From Burkholderiales bacterium (GTDB lineage: Bacteria; Pseudomonadota; Gammaproteobacteria; Burkholderiales; Burkholderiaceae): a DNA stretch of 6,779 nt. Every line of letters starts with the position of its first letter. The first letter of the stretch is position 1. The stretch is taken from NCBI GenBank assembly GCA_903643055.1, contig CAHJWV010000317.1, positions 1 to 6,779 on the forward strand. The letters are read 5' to 3'. This document shows positions 1 to 6,142 of this stretch, piece by piece. The notes beneath the pieces were generated by a model that worked only from the letters and a program-made list of their open reading frames with translations, searched no databases and was not told the DNA's origin. The position numbers were made by a program, and so were the translations under genes.

Positions 1-59
1 TGCGCTCTTGCTCAGAGTGGCAGTAGGCTCGATGTTATTTTTGAAAGGATCCGCTCCAG

Positions 60-875
60 ATGGCCAAGATCATCGTCGTCACCTCCGGCAAAGGGGGTGT
101 AGGCAAGACCACCACGAGCGCGAGTTTCGCATCAGGCCTCGCGCTCGCGGGCCACAAGACCGCCGTGATCGATTTTGACGTCGGGCTGCGCAACCTCGAC
201 CTCATCATGGGTTGCGAGCGCCGCGTGGTGTACGACCTCATCAACGTGATCCAGAAAGAAGCCAACCTGAACCAGGCGCTGATCAAGGACAAGCAGTGCG
301 AGAACCTGTTCGTGCTGGCCGCCTCCCAGACCCGCGACAAGGAAGCCTTGACGCAAGAGGGCGTGGAGCGGGTGTTGAAGGATCTCGGCGAGATGGGCTT
401 CGAGTACATCATTTGCGACTCGCCGGCCGGCATCGAGACCGGCGCGTTGATGGCGATGCACTTTGCCGATGAAGCCCTGGTGGTGACGAACCCTGAAGTG
501 TCGTCGGTGCGTGACTCCGATCGCATCCTGGGCATGCTGTCATCCAAGACCCGGCGCGCCATCAATGGCAAGGAGCCGATCAAGGAGCATCTGCTGATCA
601 CCCGCTATAACCCCAGCCGTGTTCTAGGGGGCCAGATGCTGTCGCTGCAAGACATTCAGGAGATACTGCGCATCGAACTGATCGGTGTGATACCCGAGTC
701 GGAAGCGGTGCTTGACGCATCCAACCAGGGCGTGCCGGCGATCCACATCAAGGGCGCCGATGTCTCCGAAGCCTACAAAGACGTGGTCGCTCGGTTCCTC
801 GGTGAAGACAAGCCGATGCGCTTCGTCGATGTGGTGAAACCGGGCCTTTTCAAGCGCATGTTTGGTGGGAGGTGA
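60..875 (+). CDS. minD: Septum site-determining ATPase MinD
   Basis: MinD is a membrane-associated ATPase of the ParA/MinD family. In its ATP form it dimerises on the inner membrane, recruits the FtsZ inhibitor MinC, and is released when MinE stimulates hydrolysis, so that division is kept to mid-cell. Seen in the 271-residue product: deviant Walker [10 protein letters not shown] at residues 10-18 with signature lysine K11 and K16; the DFD motif at 38-40; Walker B-like ICDSPAG with D120; and a C-terminal amphipathic membrane-targeting helix ending [12 protein letters not shown]. These positions match E. coli MinD, so the gene looks complete and functional. The ATG is preceded by AAAGGA (44-49) with 10 bases between, a slightly long spacing. 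The stop overlaps a possible GTG start of minE. minC is expected just upstream but is not visible in bases 1-59. Identification is very secure. Confidence 0.98.
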   Translation: MAKIIVVTSGKGGVGKTTTSASFASGLALAGHKTAVIDFDVGLRNLDLIMGCERRVVYDLINVIQKEANLNQALIKDKQCENLFVLAASQTRDKEALTQEGVERVLKDLGEMGFEYIICDSPAGIETGALMAMHFADEALVVTNPEVSSVRDSDRILGMLSSKTRRAINGKEPIKEHLLITRYNPSRVLGGQMLSLQDIQEILRIELIGVIPESEAVLDASNQGVPAIHIKGADVSEAYKDVVARFLGEDKPMRFVDVVKPGLFKRMFGGR

Positions 876-877
876 GC

Positions 878-1141
878 ATGTCTCTCTTGTCATTCTTGCT
901 GGGTGAAAAGAACAAGACGGCGAGCGTCGCCAAAGAGCGGCTGCAGATCATCCTGGCCCATGAGCGGGATGGTCGTGGCAACAGCCGCCCCGACTATCTG
1001 CCTGCCTTGCAGCTCGAACTGGTCGCGGTGATCTCGAAGTACGTGTCGATCAACCCCGATGACATCCGCGTGCATCTGGAACGGCAAGACAACCTCGAAG
1101 TGCTCGAGGTGAAGATCGAGTTGCCCGACGTGCTGCGTTGA
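878..1141 (+). CDS. minE: Cell division topological specificity factor MinE
   Basis: MinE binds membrane-bound MinD, displaces MinC, triggers ATP hydrolysis and so drives Min oscillation. The 87-residue product has the usual length and layout: an N-terminal membrane-binding stretch MSLLSFLLG; a MinD-contact helix around residues 13-30 ([18 protein letters not shown]), with R21 at the position known to be important in E. coli; and a C-terminal topological-specificity domain rich in beta structure ([25 protein letters not shown]). I chose the ATG at 878 because the protein then begins like other MinE proteins and GGGAGG (867-872) sits 5 bases upstream. An in-frame GTG at 872, overlapping the minD stop, would add two residues and lies inside that Shine-Dalgarno sequence, so it is less likely. 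Either way minD and minE are effectively contiguous and co-translated. Confidence 0.97.
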   Translation: MSLLSFLLGEKNKTASVAKERLQIILAHERDGRGNSRPDYLPALQLELVAVISKYVSINPDDIRVHLERQDNLEVLEVKIELPDVLR

Positions 1142-1173
1142 GCAAACCGATTTCTTAACAGCCTGCCGGAAAC

Positions 1174-1197
1174 CGACACGCGCAGATTGCGGTGTCG
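1174..1197 (+). terminator. Bulged stem-loop after minE, possible end of the min transcript
   Basis: Thirty-two bases after the minE stop, CGACAC (1174-1179) and CGCA (1181-1184) pair with TGCG (1188-1191) and GTGTCG (1192-1197). This gives a 10-base-pair stem with one bulged G (1180) and a GAT loop. No run of T follows, so it is not a classical intrinsic terminator. It could be a weak or Rho-assisted terminator or an mRNA 3'-end stabiliser. It lies between two unrelated functional groups, which fits a transcript boundary. Confidence 0.35.
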
Positions 1198-1344
1198 TCT
1201 GACGGCGTTGGCGGCTGCGCGCCACTATGCTGGGGTTCAGGCAAAAGCGTGCCGTGCGCAACGGTCGTTGTATGACGTCGTGTCGTGCCTCGGACCGCCG
1301 CGCCTGACGCACCTTGTTGTCGCCTCGTGTTTGAGTGTGTCGGT

Positions 1345-1362
1345 GCGCGCGGTTTCGCGCGC
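1345..1362 (+). other. GC-only hairpin in the leader of the lipid kinase operon
   Basis: GCGCGCG (1345-1351) and CGCGCGC (1356-1362) form a perfect 7-base-pair stem with a GTTT loop, 49 bases before the lipid kinase start. No T-run follows. It lies in the 270-base gap between minE and the kinase gene, where I find no convincing extra gene. A TATGCT at 1226-1231 could be a -10 box but lacks a clear -35 partner. The role of the hairpin is unknown; in DNA this rich in GC it may be chance. Confidence 0.3.
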
Positions 1363-1411
1363 TGCCGCTGAACACAGGGCCTTCGCTTTGATCACAACAC
1401 ATAAGGCATCC

Positions 1412-2392
1412 ATGACCGCTACCGCGGCCGCAGCGCGCGCTCCTCTGTTCATCGTGTTCAACGTCGGTTCCGGCCACGGAGATGCCGCCGTGGCCCGGGC
1501 GGCCATCGAGGCGGCTGCGGCGCAGGCCGGTTGCCCGTTTCAGGTCATGGTGGTCGAAGACCCGAAACAGCTCGGTGCGATTGCCCGCGAGGCCGTGGCG
1601 CTGGCCCGTGCCGCGCGCGGCGTGGTGGTGGCCGCCGGTGGCGACGGCACGATCAACGCGGTGGCCCAGGCCGCACTCGGCAGTGGCTGCAGCTTTGGCG
1701 TTTTGCCGCAAGGTACCTTCAACTACTTCAGCCGCACGCACGGCATTCCGTCCGATACCACAGAAGCGATGCAGGTGCTGTTGCACGAGCGGGTGCGCCC
1801 GGTACAAGTCGGCTTGCTGAATGACCGCGTGTTTCTCGTCAATGCCAGCCTGGGGCTCTACCCGCAGCTGCTCGAAGACCGCGAGGCCTACAAGCAGCAG
1901 TACGGGCGCAGCCGGCTGGTGGCCCTGGGCGCCGGCCTGATCACCTTGATGCGCGAGCACCGCCAACTGAGGCTGCGCATCGAATACCGCGACGAGGTCC
2001 GGATCGTTCGCACGCCGACGCTGTTTGTCGGCAACAACGCGCTTCAACTGCTGCAGATCGGCATCGCCGAAGCGCATGCGATCGAAGCCGGCGAGCTGGC
2101 AGGCATCACGCTGCGCCCGGTCGGCACGCTGGCGATGCTTTGGCTGATGCTGCGCGGGGCGTTCGGCCGATTGGGTGAAGCCGACAACGTGCATAACTTT
2201 TCATTCCGGCGCATGACGGTGAAGGCCGCATTGCCGTACGGGTCGCGTCGGGTGAAGGTGGCCACCGATGGCGAGATCGCCTGGCTGCGCATGCCGCTCG
2301 AGTTTCGGGTGGCGTCGGAACTGCTGCGGCTGATCAAGCCAGAGGTGGCACCGGAAGTCGCGGCAGCGCGCGGCCAGCAGGTCGGCGAATGA
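1412..2392 (+). CDS. Diacylglycerol kinase-family lipid kinase
   Basis: A cytoplasmic or membrane-peripheral kinase of the DAGK catalytic / YegS-DgkB fold, which transfers ATP phosphate to a lipid hydroxyl (diacylglycerol, or a related lipid). Seen in the 326-residue product: an N-terminal beta strand with NVGSG at 17-21, in place of the common NPxSG; the nucleotide-binding GGDGTIN at 76-82; PQGTFNYF at 99-106, corresponding to the GTxND motif but with Tyr at the Asp position; and a late DGE at 286-288, where the proposed catalytic acid of the family lies. No signal peptide or membrane segment is evident. The frame is open back to a TTG at 1187, but the ATG at 1412 has AAGG (1403-1406) upstream and starts just before the conserved fold. 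The stop overlaps the next start (ATGA). The fold is secure; the true substrate is not known. Confidence 0.88.
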   Translation: MTATAAAARAPLFIVFNVGSGHGDAAVARAAIEAAAAQAGCPFQVMVVEDPKQLGAIAREAVALARAARGVVVAAGGDGTINAVAQAALGSGCSFGVLPQGTFNYFSRTHGIPSDTTEAMQVLLHERVRPVQVGLLNDRVFLVNASLGLYPQLLEDREAYKQQYGRSRLVALGAGLITLMREHRQLRLRIEYRDEVRIVRTPTLFVGNNALQLLQIGIAEAHAIEAGELAGITLRPVGTLAMLWLMLRGAFGRLGEADNVHNFSFRRMTVKAALPYGSRRVKVATDGEIAWLRMPLEFRVASELLRLIKPEVAPEVAAARGQQVGE

Positions 2393-3207
2393 CGCTGCTG
2401 CTGCAGATCTCCGACACGCATTTCGGCACTGAGCGGCCGCCGGTGCTGCGGGCACTGCAGCAGTTCGTGCAGGTGCAGCGGCCCGATACGGTGCTGCTGT
2501 CCGGTGACATCACCCAGCGCGCCCGCACCGCGCAATTCAAGGCGGCGCGGGCGTTCATGGACCAGCTCGGCGTCTCTCGCAGCCTGGTGATTCCGGGCAA
2601 CCACGACATTCCGCTCTTCCATCTCGGAGCGCGCCTGTTCTCGCCTTATCGCCACTTCTGCCGCGAGTTCGGGCCGGAACTGGAGCCGGTGATCGATACG
2701 CCGGCACTGCTGGTGCTGGGCCTGAATACCACGCGCTGGTATCGGCACAAGAACGGCGAGGTGTCGGATGAGCAGGTCGAACGCGTTGCGCGCAGGCTGG
2801 CCGGCGCGGCGCCGGCGCAGCTTCGCGTGATCGTCGTGCATCAGCCGGTGGCCGTCACCGAGCACATCGACGACACCAACCTTTTGCGCGGCCGGGAGCG
2901 AGCCGTGCAGCGCTGGTCCGAGGCGGGTGCCGACCTGATTCTCGGCGGGCACATCCATCTGCCTTTCGTCATCGATTTGACGCAGCGCTGGCCCGCCTTG
3001 CCACGCCATCTGTGGGCGGTGCAGGCCGGCACGGCGCTGTCATCCAGAGTGCGGGGGGACATCGGCAATTCGATGAACCTGGTGCGGCATGACGCGGCCG
3101 AGCGCCTGGCCATCGTCGAGCGCTGGGACTATCTCGATGCCGAGCAAGGCTTCCAGCCCGTGCATGTGCATCGCCTGGCGCTGGGCCGCATTGGCCACGC
3201 CTGCTGA
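2389..3207 (+). CDS. Calcineurin-like metallophosphoesterase
   Basis: A dinuclear-metal phosphoesterase of the calcineurin-like superfamily, nearest in appearance to the class III cyclic-nucleotide phosphodiesterase (CpdA)/LpxH-type enzymes. The 272-residue product has the whole metal-ligand set in order: DTH at 9-11, GD at 39-40, GNHD at 70-73, VVHQP with H151, and GGHIH at 186-190. It should therefore be catalytically competent. There is no signal peptide or membrane segment, so it is probably cytoplasmic. The ATG shares ATGA with the upstream kinase stop and has only a weak AGCAGG (2376-2381), which suggests translational coupling. The stop overlaps the PAP2 start (TGATG). CpdA-like activity on cAMP is possible, but the operon favours a phospholipid or other phosphorylated metabolite. 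Substrate not determinable from sequence. Confidence 0.88.
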   Translation: MTLLLQISDTHFGTERPPVLRALQQFVQVQRPDTVLLSGDITQRARTAQFKAARAFMDQLGVSRSLVIPGNHDIPLFHLGARLFSPYRHFCREFGPELEPVIDTPALLVLGLNTTRWYRHKNGEVSDEQVERVARRLAGAAPAQLRVIVVHQPVAVTEHIDDTNLLRGRERAVQRWSEAGADLILGGHIHLPFVIDLTQRWPALPRHLWAVQAGTALSSRVRGDIGNSMNLVRHDAAERLAIVERWDYLDAEQGFQPVHVHRLALGRIGHAC

Positions 3208-4025
3208 TGCGTGGCTCGGGGGCGTGGCTGGGGGCAGCGGCGCAGTCGCTCGGGGCGTATGCGCTGCCGTATTTCGTTGCTGGCTTCGCTGCGGTTTTGC
3301 TGATCACCGGCGCAGCGGCATGGCTGCTGCGCGAGCCGTTGATGCGGCATGCGCGGCGCTGGCACCCGCAGGCAGGGCCGCTGGTTGGCGGCGCGGCTTT
3401 GGGCTTTGTGCTGATCGCCAGCGCGGCGGCCTTGTTTGCTGAACTGGCCGAGCAGGTTCAAGGCCTTGACGGGCCAGGCGTGGGGCAGGCCGATGAAGCG
3501 CTCGCGCAGGCCCTTCGCGAGCATCTGGCGCCGGCGACCTTGAACCTGTTCGCCGTCCTCACGCATCTGGGCGACGGTGTGGTGTTGACCGGCCTCGGCT
3601 TGGCGATTGCGCTGATCTTGATGGCGCGGCAGCGCCGGGGCTTGGCGGCCGCGTGGATTGCCGCGCTGGCCGGCAATGCGCTGCTGAACCCCTTGCTCAA
3701 GCGCATCTTCGAGCGGGTGCGGCCGCTGCATGACCATGGCCTGGTCGATGCGCCGGGGTGGAGCTTTCCGAGCGGGCATGCCTCGGGCGCGATGGTGGCT
3801 TACGGCATGCTCGCTTATCTCGCGGTCGTGACCCTGCCGCCGCGTTGGCAGATGCCGGCCGGAATGGCGGCAGCAGCGGTGATCTATACCGTGGGCTGCA
3901 GCCGGGTCATCCTTCAAGTGCACTACGCAAGCGATGTGCTGGCCGGCTATGCCAGCGGCTTCGTGTGGCTGGCAGTGTGTGTGGCCAGTGCCGAATGGAG
4001 CCGGCGCCGGGCCACGCGCCCTTGA
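3207..4025 (+). CDS. PAP2-family integral membrane phosphatase
   Basis: A type 2 phosphatidic acid phosphatase-like enzyme. Known relatives dephosphorylate phosphatidic acid, phosphatidylglycerol phosphate or undecaprenyl pyrophosphate, mostly on the periplasmic face. The 272-residue product shows the three-part active site: K165-x6-R172-P173; PSGH at 188-191; and S232-R233-x5-H239-x3-D243. Hydrophobic segments lie near residues 17-41, 58-79, 111-140, 146-164, 195-211, 217-235 and 244-262, fitting a multi-pass inner-membrane protein. The ATG overlaps the upstream TGA by one base, and I see no strong Shine-Dalgarno sequence of its own, so translation is probably coupled. It is the last gene of the three-gene unit, and I see no clear intrinsic terminator in the bases after it. 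Family assignment is secure; the substrate is inferred only from its neighbours. Confidence 0.9.
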   Translation: MRGSGAWLGAAAQSLGAYALPYFVAGFAAVLLITGAAAWLLREPLMRHARRWHPQAGPLVGGAALGFVLIASAAALFAELAEQVQGLDGPGVGQADEALAQALREHLAPATLNLFAVLTHLGDGVVLTGLGLAIALILMARQRRGLAAAWIAALAGNALLNPLLKRIFERVRPLHDHGLVDAPGWSFPSGHASGAMVAYGMLAYLAVVTLPPRWQMPAGMAAAAVIYTVGCSRVILQVHYASDVLAGYASGFVWLAVCVASAEWSRRRATRP

Positions 4026-4131
4026 TGCCGTGTGGATGGCGTGGGGTGCGTTCTTTCAACCGGGCTTGAAGCCGTGGCCGAGGCGACTGCCGCAGATGAG
4101 GGGCCTGCTGTGGTCATAAGTCACATGAAGT

Positions 4132-4161
4132 TTGTCAGGTGGTTTCCTACAGTGGTCTTAT
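4132..4161 (+). promoter_or_regulatory. Candidate sigma-70 promoter for the 72-residue protein gene
   Basis: TTGTCA (4132-4137, 5 of 6 matches to the -35 consensus) is followed after 18 bases by TCTTAT (4156-4161, 4 of 6 matches to the -10 consensus). Transcription would start near 4168, giving a leader of about 100 bases before the ATG at 4270. A TACAGT at 4149-4154 is a rival -10 box but has no good -35 partner. Prediction by eye only. Confidence 0.3.
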
Positions 4162-4189
4162 CCGGCGAGAGACATGACGCAGCGATTTG

Positions 4190-4222
4190 CGCCTAAGGAC
4201 AAGCCAAGGGCTGACGCCTAAG
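4190..4222 (+). repeat. Short direct repeat CGCCTAAG in the small gene's leader
   Basis: CGCCTAAG occurs at 4190-4197 and again at 4215-4222, 25 bases apart, with a small AGCC-AAG-GGCT hairpin (4202-4212) between the copies. It falls between the candidate promoter and the Shine-Dalgarno sequence of the small gene. It could be a regulator or RNA-binding site, or chance. Confidence 0.3.
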
Positions 4223-4269
4223 CTTTGTTCATGTCGTCGCCAAGGTATGAGTTGCAGGAGATCGCCACC

Positions 4270-4488
4270 ATGACTACCGCGTTCCAATCCGCCCAAGCCG
4301 GTTCGTATGAATTGCGCTTTCAGTCCTTGTTCCATGAAGGCCGAGCGCTGACCTTCCCTTGCGACGCCGGTGGCTGTGTTCACCTCGACGGACTGAGCGA
4401 CCGGGCCCGTGAAAACTATCTCTATGCACGCGCTGTCGTGGGCCGCGAGTATTCGAGCCCTGCGGTGCGCTTGAGCGATCTGCACTGA
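4270..4488 (+). CDS. Conserved-looking 72-residue protein of unknown function
   Basis: A small, probably cytoplasmic protein with no signal peptide or membrane segment. The product has a compact core from Y13 to P64: YELRFQSLFHEGR (13-25), a FPCDAGGCV stretch with C31 and C36, then DGLSDRARENYLYARAVVGRE (40-60), which looks helical and amphipathic. I recall similar short hypothetical proteins in Burkholderiales but no function for them. The start at 4270 is chosen because AGGAG (4256-4260) lies 9 bases upstream; an in-frame ATG at 4225 would add 15 residues but lies upstream of that site. It stands alone: 244 bases after the PAP2 gene, convergent with the monooxygenase, and behind its own candidate promoter. 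CxxxxC could bind metal or form a redox pair, but two cysteines alone are weak evidence. Confidence 0.75.
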   Translation: MTTAFQSAQAGSYELRFQSLFHEGRALTFPCDAGGCVHLDGLSDRARENYLYARAVVGREYSSPAVRLSDLH

Positions 4489-4519
4489 TTTTTCTAACCG
4501 ATCATGCGATTGCACTCCG

Positions 4520-4540
4520 AGGCGCGCTTGCGAAGCGCCT
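4520..4540. terminator. Hairpin between convergent genes, possible shared terminator
   Basis: Thirty-one bases after the small gene's stop, GCGCTT (4524-4529) and AAGCGC (4533-4538) can pair around a GCG loop. Alternatively AGGCGC (4520-4525) pairs with GCGCCT (4535-4540). It lies about 100 bases beyond the stop of the monooxygenase on the other strand. No T-run follows on either strand, so termination is only suggested by position. The rest of 4489-4638 holds no gene that I can support. Confidence 0.25.
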
Positions 4541-4638
4541 GCAGCACGAATCGTTAAGCGCCGCTCATTGCTTGAGCTTGCGCCATGCCCCTTTACCTCA
4601 TGAACCGCATGTGCCGCATGCATCGCGCGCGCGAGCAA

Positions 4639-5922
4639 TCAGTCCGGTTCCCGTGCTTCGATCGATTCCCGCGGCAGGCCCAGGCGGCCGGTCAACAAGC
4701 GATGCGACAGCCCCCGGATGATGGGCATGCGACCCGCCGGTGCAAACATCCAATCCCGCCACATTGCCAATCCATCGTGCCCGGATTGAAACAAGGGCGT
4801 CAGCCAATGGCTCCCCCACCGATACCAGCGCACATGCCGACGCCGCGCTTTCTCGAAGCGCTGCAATGATTGCGCGACCGCCTCGTCGCGTGCCGGGTCT
4901 CGGCGCGGTTGCGCCGCCAGCGCTGCCTTCAGTGCGTCGCCCAAGGCCACGGCGTCCAGCAGCGCGAGGTTCGCGCCTTGCCCCAGTTGCGGGCTCATGC
5001 CGTGCGCCGCATCGCCGATCCACACCGCCCGGCCATGGCGCCATGACGGCAGATTGACGGCGCGGTAAGTGGCGTGCGAGAGGAGGGCGGGCGACTGGCT
5101 CAGCACATGCGCGCCAATCTCAGGCCACAGCGCGGCGAGTTGGGGCGCGAGGCCATGCGAATCGATGCCCTGCGGCGCCTGCGCGGCCGGCGCGCTCCAG
5201 TACAGGCACAGCATGTTGGCGGCAGGGCCGTGGCTGCCGGCTAGGCCCGGCGGCGCAGGGACGCGGCCCACCGGCAACACGCCGATCATCTGTCGGGCCA
5301 GGCGATAGCGCTGCTGCAACTCGTTCGTCGACGGCCAGCCTTGTGCCGGCAGCAGGCACCACCAGGCGCCCCAGGGATAAGGTGTCGCGACCGATTCGCC
5401 GAACACCGCGCTGCGCAACGGCGAGCGCGAGCCATCGGCCGCGACGATCAATGCAAACGGCCCATGGGTTTGCCCGTGTTCGTCGGTGATCGTGCCGGCA
5501 GCGCTGTCGATCTTTTGGATGGCCACGCCCGAACGCAATTGCACGGCCACCGGCCGCTGCCGATCGAGCAAAATATACAGCGTGTGCCTTTGCATGCCGA
5601 TGCCATGGGTGGCTTCTGCGCTGCCCGGCTTGTTCATCGCATAGCGCATGGCCATCACTTCCTTGCCACGATGGTTGTGGCCGGACAAGGCGTCGATGCG
5701 GGCACCGTGGGCCAGGGTCTGATCGAGCAAGCCCAGCCTGGCAAGCGCCATCAGCCCGGTGGGCTGGAGCAGAAAGCCGGCGCCGATCGGCCCCAGCTGC
5801 GAGGTCTGCTCGAACACCGTGACCCGCACGCCGGGCAGCCGGCCCAGCGCAATCGAGGCCGCCTGGCCGGCGGTGCCGTAGCCGACGATGGCGACATGAA
5901 AGTCATCGGGTGAAGTGGTCAT
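4639..5922 (-). CDS. FAD-dependent monooxygenase (class A, PHBH/UbiH-type fold)
   Basis: A single-component flavoprotein hydroxylase of the p-hydroxybenzoate hydroxylase fold. Such enzymes use NAD(P)H and O2 to hydroxylate aromatic or other ring substrates. Seen in the 427-residue product: an N-terminal Rossmann dinucleotide loop GYGTAG at 14-19 (GxGxxG, with E38 ending strand 2); a GMQRHTLYILL segment at 109-119 corresponding to the conserved Arg region; the DG motif DGSRSP at 163-168; and the GD motif GDAAHGMSP at 303-311, followed by GQGANLALLDA for FAD ribose binding. The C-terminus (after about 370) is rich in Trp and Arg. The ATG at 5922 is chosen because the Rossmann strand begins eight residues later; the frame stays open to 6156 but that extension is not family-like. 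No Shine-Dalgarno sequence precedes it. Substrate unknown; no pathway genes adjoin it. Confidence 0.88.
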   Translation of the reverse strand: MTTSPDDFHVAIVGYGTAGQAASIALGRLPGVRVTVFEQTSQLGPIGAGFLLQPTGLMALARLGLLDQTLAHGARIDALSGHNHRGKEVMAMRYAMNKPGSAEATHGIGMQRHTLYILLDRQRPVAVQLRSGVAIQKIDSAAGTITDEHGQTHGPFALIVAADGSRSPLRSAVFGESVATPYPWGAWWCLLPAQGWPSTNELQQRYRLARQMIGVLPVGRVPAPPGLAGSHGPAANMLCLYWSAPAAQAPQGIDSHGLAPQLAALWPEIGAHVLSQSPALLSHATYRAVNLPSWRHGRAVWIGDAAHGMSPQLGQGANLALLDAVALGDALKAALAAQPRRDPARDEAVAQSLQRFEKARRRHVRWYRWGSHWLTPLFQSGHDGLAMWRDWMFAPAGRMPIIRGLSHRLLTGRLGLPRESIEAREPD

Positions 5923-5975
5923 CAATGCAAAGAAGATGGAGAGGGTTTGTCTGTGTGCGTGTCGGGTTAGCCCGC

Positions 5976-5993
5976 GGCATGCATTGTCATGCC
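5976..5993. promoter_or_regulatory. Inverted repeat in the divergent intergenic region, possible operator
   Basis: GGCATG (5976-5981) and CATGCC (5988-5993) form a perfect inverted repeat around CATTGT. It is 54 bases upstream of the monooxygenase start and 181 bases upstream of the divergent exported-protein gene. The size and spacing suit a dimeric repressor such as a TetR or MarR protein, but no regulator gene is in the window, so this is inference from symmetry and position. Confidence 0.3.
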
Positions 5994-6078
5994 CAGGGTG
6001 AATTTTTGAACGCAGGGGCGTGTGCGAAAACGCTTCCCCAATCGGAACTAAGGCAAGGCTGATGCCGCACCCGGCACC

Positions 6079-6107
6079 TTGAAACGGGAAGGGGCACGAA
6101 CCATAGT
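6079..6107 (+). promoter_or_regulatory. Candidate sigma-70 promoter for the exported cysteine-rich protein
   Basis: TTGAAA (6079-6084, 5 of 6 matches to TTGACA) is separated by exactly 17 bases from CATAGT (6102-6107, 4 of 6 matches to TATAAT). Transcription would start near 6114, giving a leader of about 60 bases to the ATG at 6174. This is the best-looking promoter in the window. Confidence 0.5.
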
Positions 6108-6124
6108 CATTTCGTTGCCATCGA

Positions 6125-6142
6125 TTCGTGGGTGGTGACGAA
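6125..6142 (+). other. Small hairpin in the leader of the exported protein gene
   Basis: TTCGT (6125-6129) pairs with ACGAA (6138-6142) around an eight-base loop GGGTGGTG. The palindrome GTTCGAAC (6144-6151) follows directly. The structure ends about 20 bases before the Shine-Dalgarno sequence, so it could influence translation. The short stem makes chance quite possible. Confidence 0.25.

Noticed and set aside
1..59. The end of minC
   Set aside because: No reading frame here gives a MinC-like C-terminus; the only stop-containing frame ends in a short sequence unlike MinC. minC probably ends just before the window.
1187..1411. A 75-residue N-terminal extension of the lipid kinase from a TTG at 1187
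   Set aside because: The extra residues are not family-like, contain both hairpins' DNA, and there is a better ATG with an AAGG upstream at 1412.
890..2194. A 434-codon open frame on the minus strand opposite minE and the lipid kinase
   Set aside because: It lies entirely antisense to genes with clear catalytic motifs; its product is Arg-, His- and Gln-rich without any recognisable domain, as expected from the complement of GC-rich coding DNA.
3129..3923. A 264-codon open frame on the minus strand opposite the PAP2 gene
   Set aside because: Antisense to an intact PAP2 active site and of low-complexity basic composition, so a shadow frame.
4608..4622. Short inverted repeat GCATG-TGCCG-CATGC just beyond the monooxygenase stop
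   Set aside because: Only five base pairs in GC-rich DNA and no T-run, so not supported as a terminator.
4147..4638. A 163-codon minus-strand open frame covering the 72-residue protein gene
   Set aside because: Considered as a rival to the small plus-strand gene. The plus-strand gene has a well-placed AGGAG and a protein-like core, while this product is basic and featureless.
5341..5913. A 190-codon plus-strand open frame opposite the monooxygenase
   Set aside because: Complement of the FAD-binding domain with its intact GxGxxG and DG motifs; no domain of its own.
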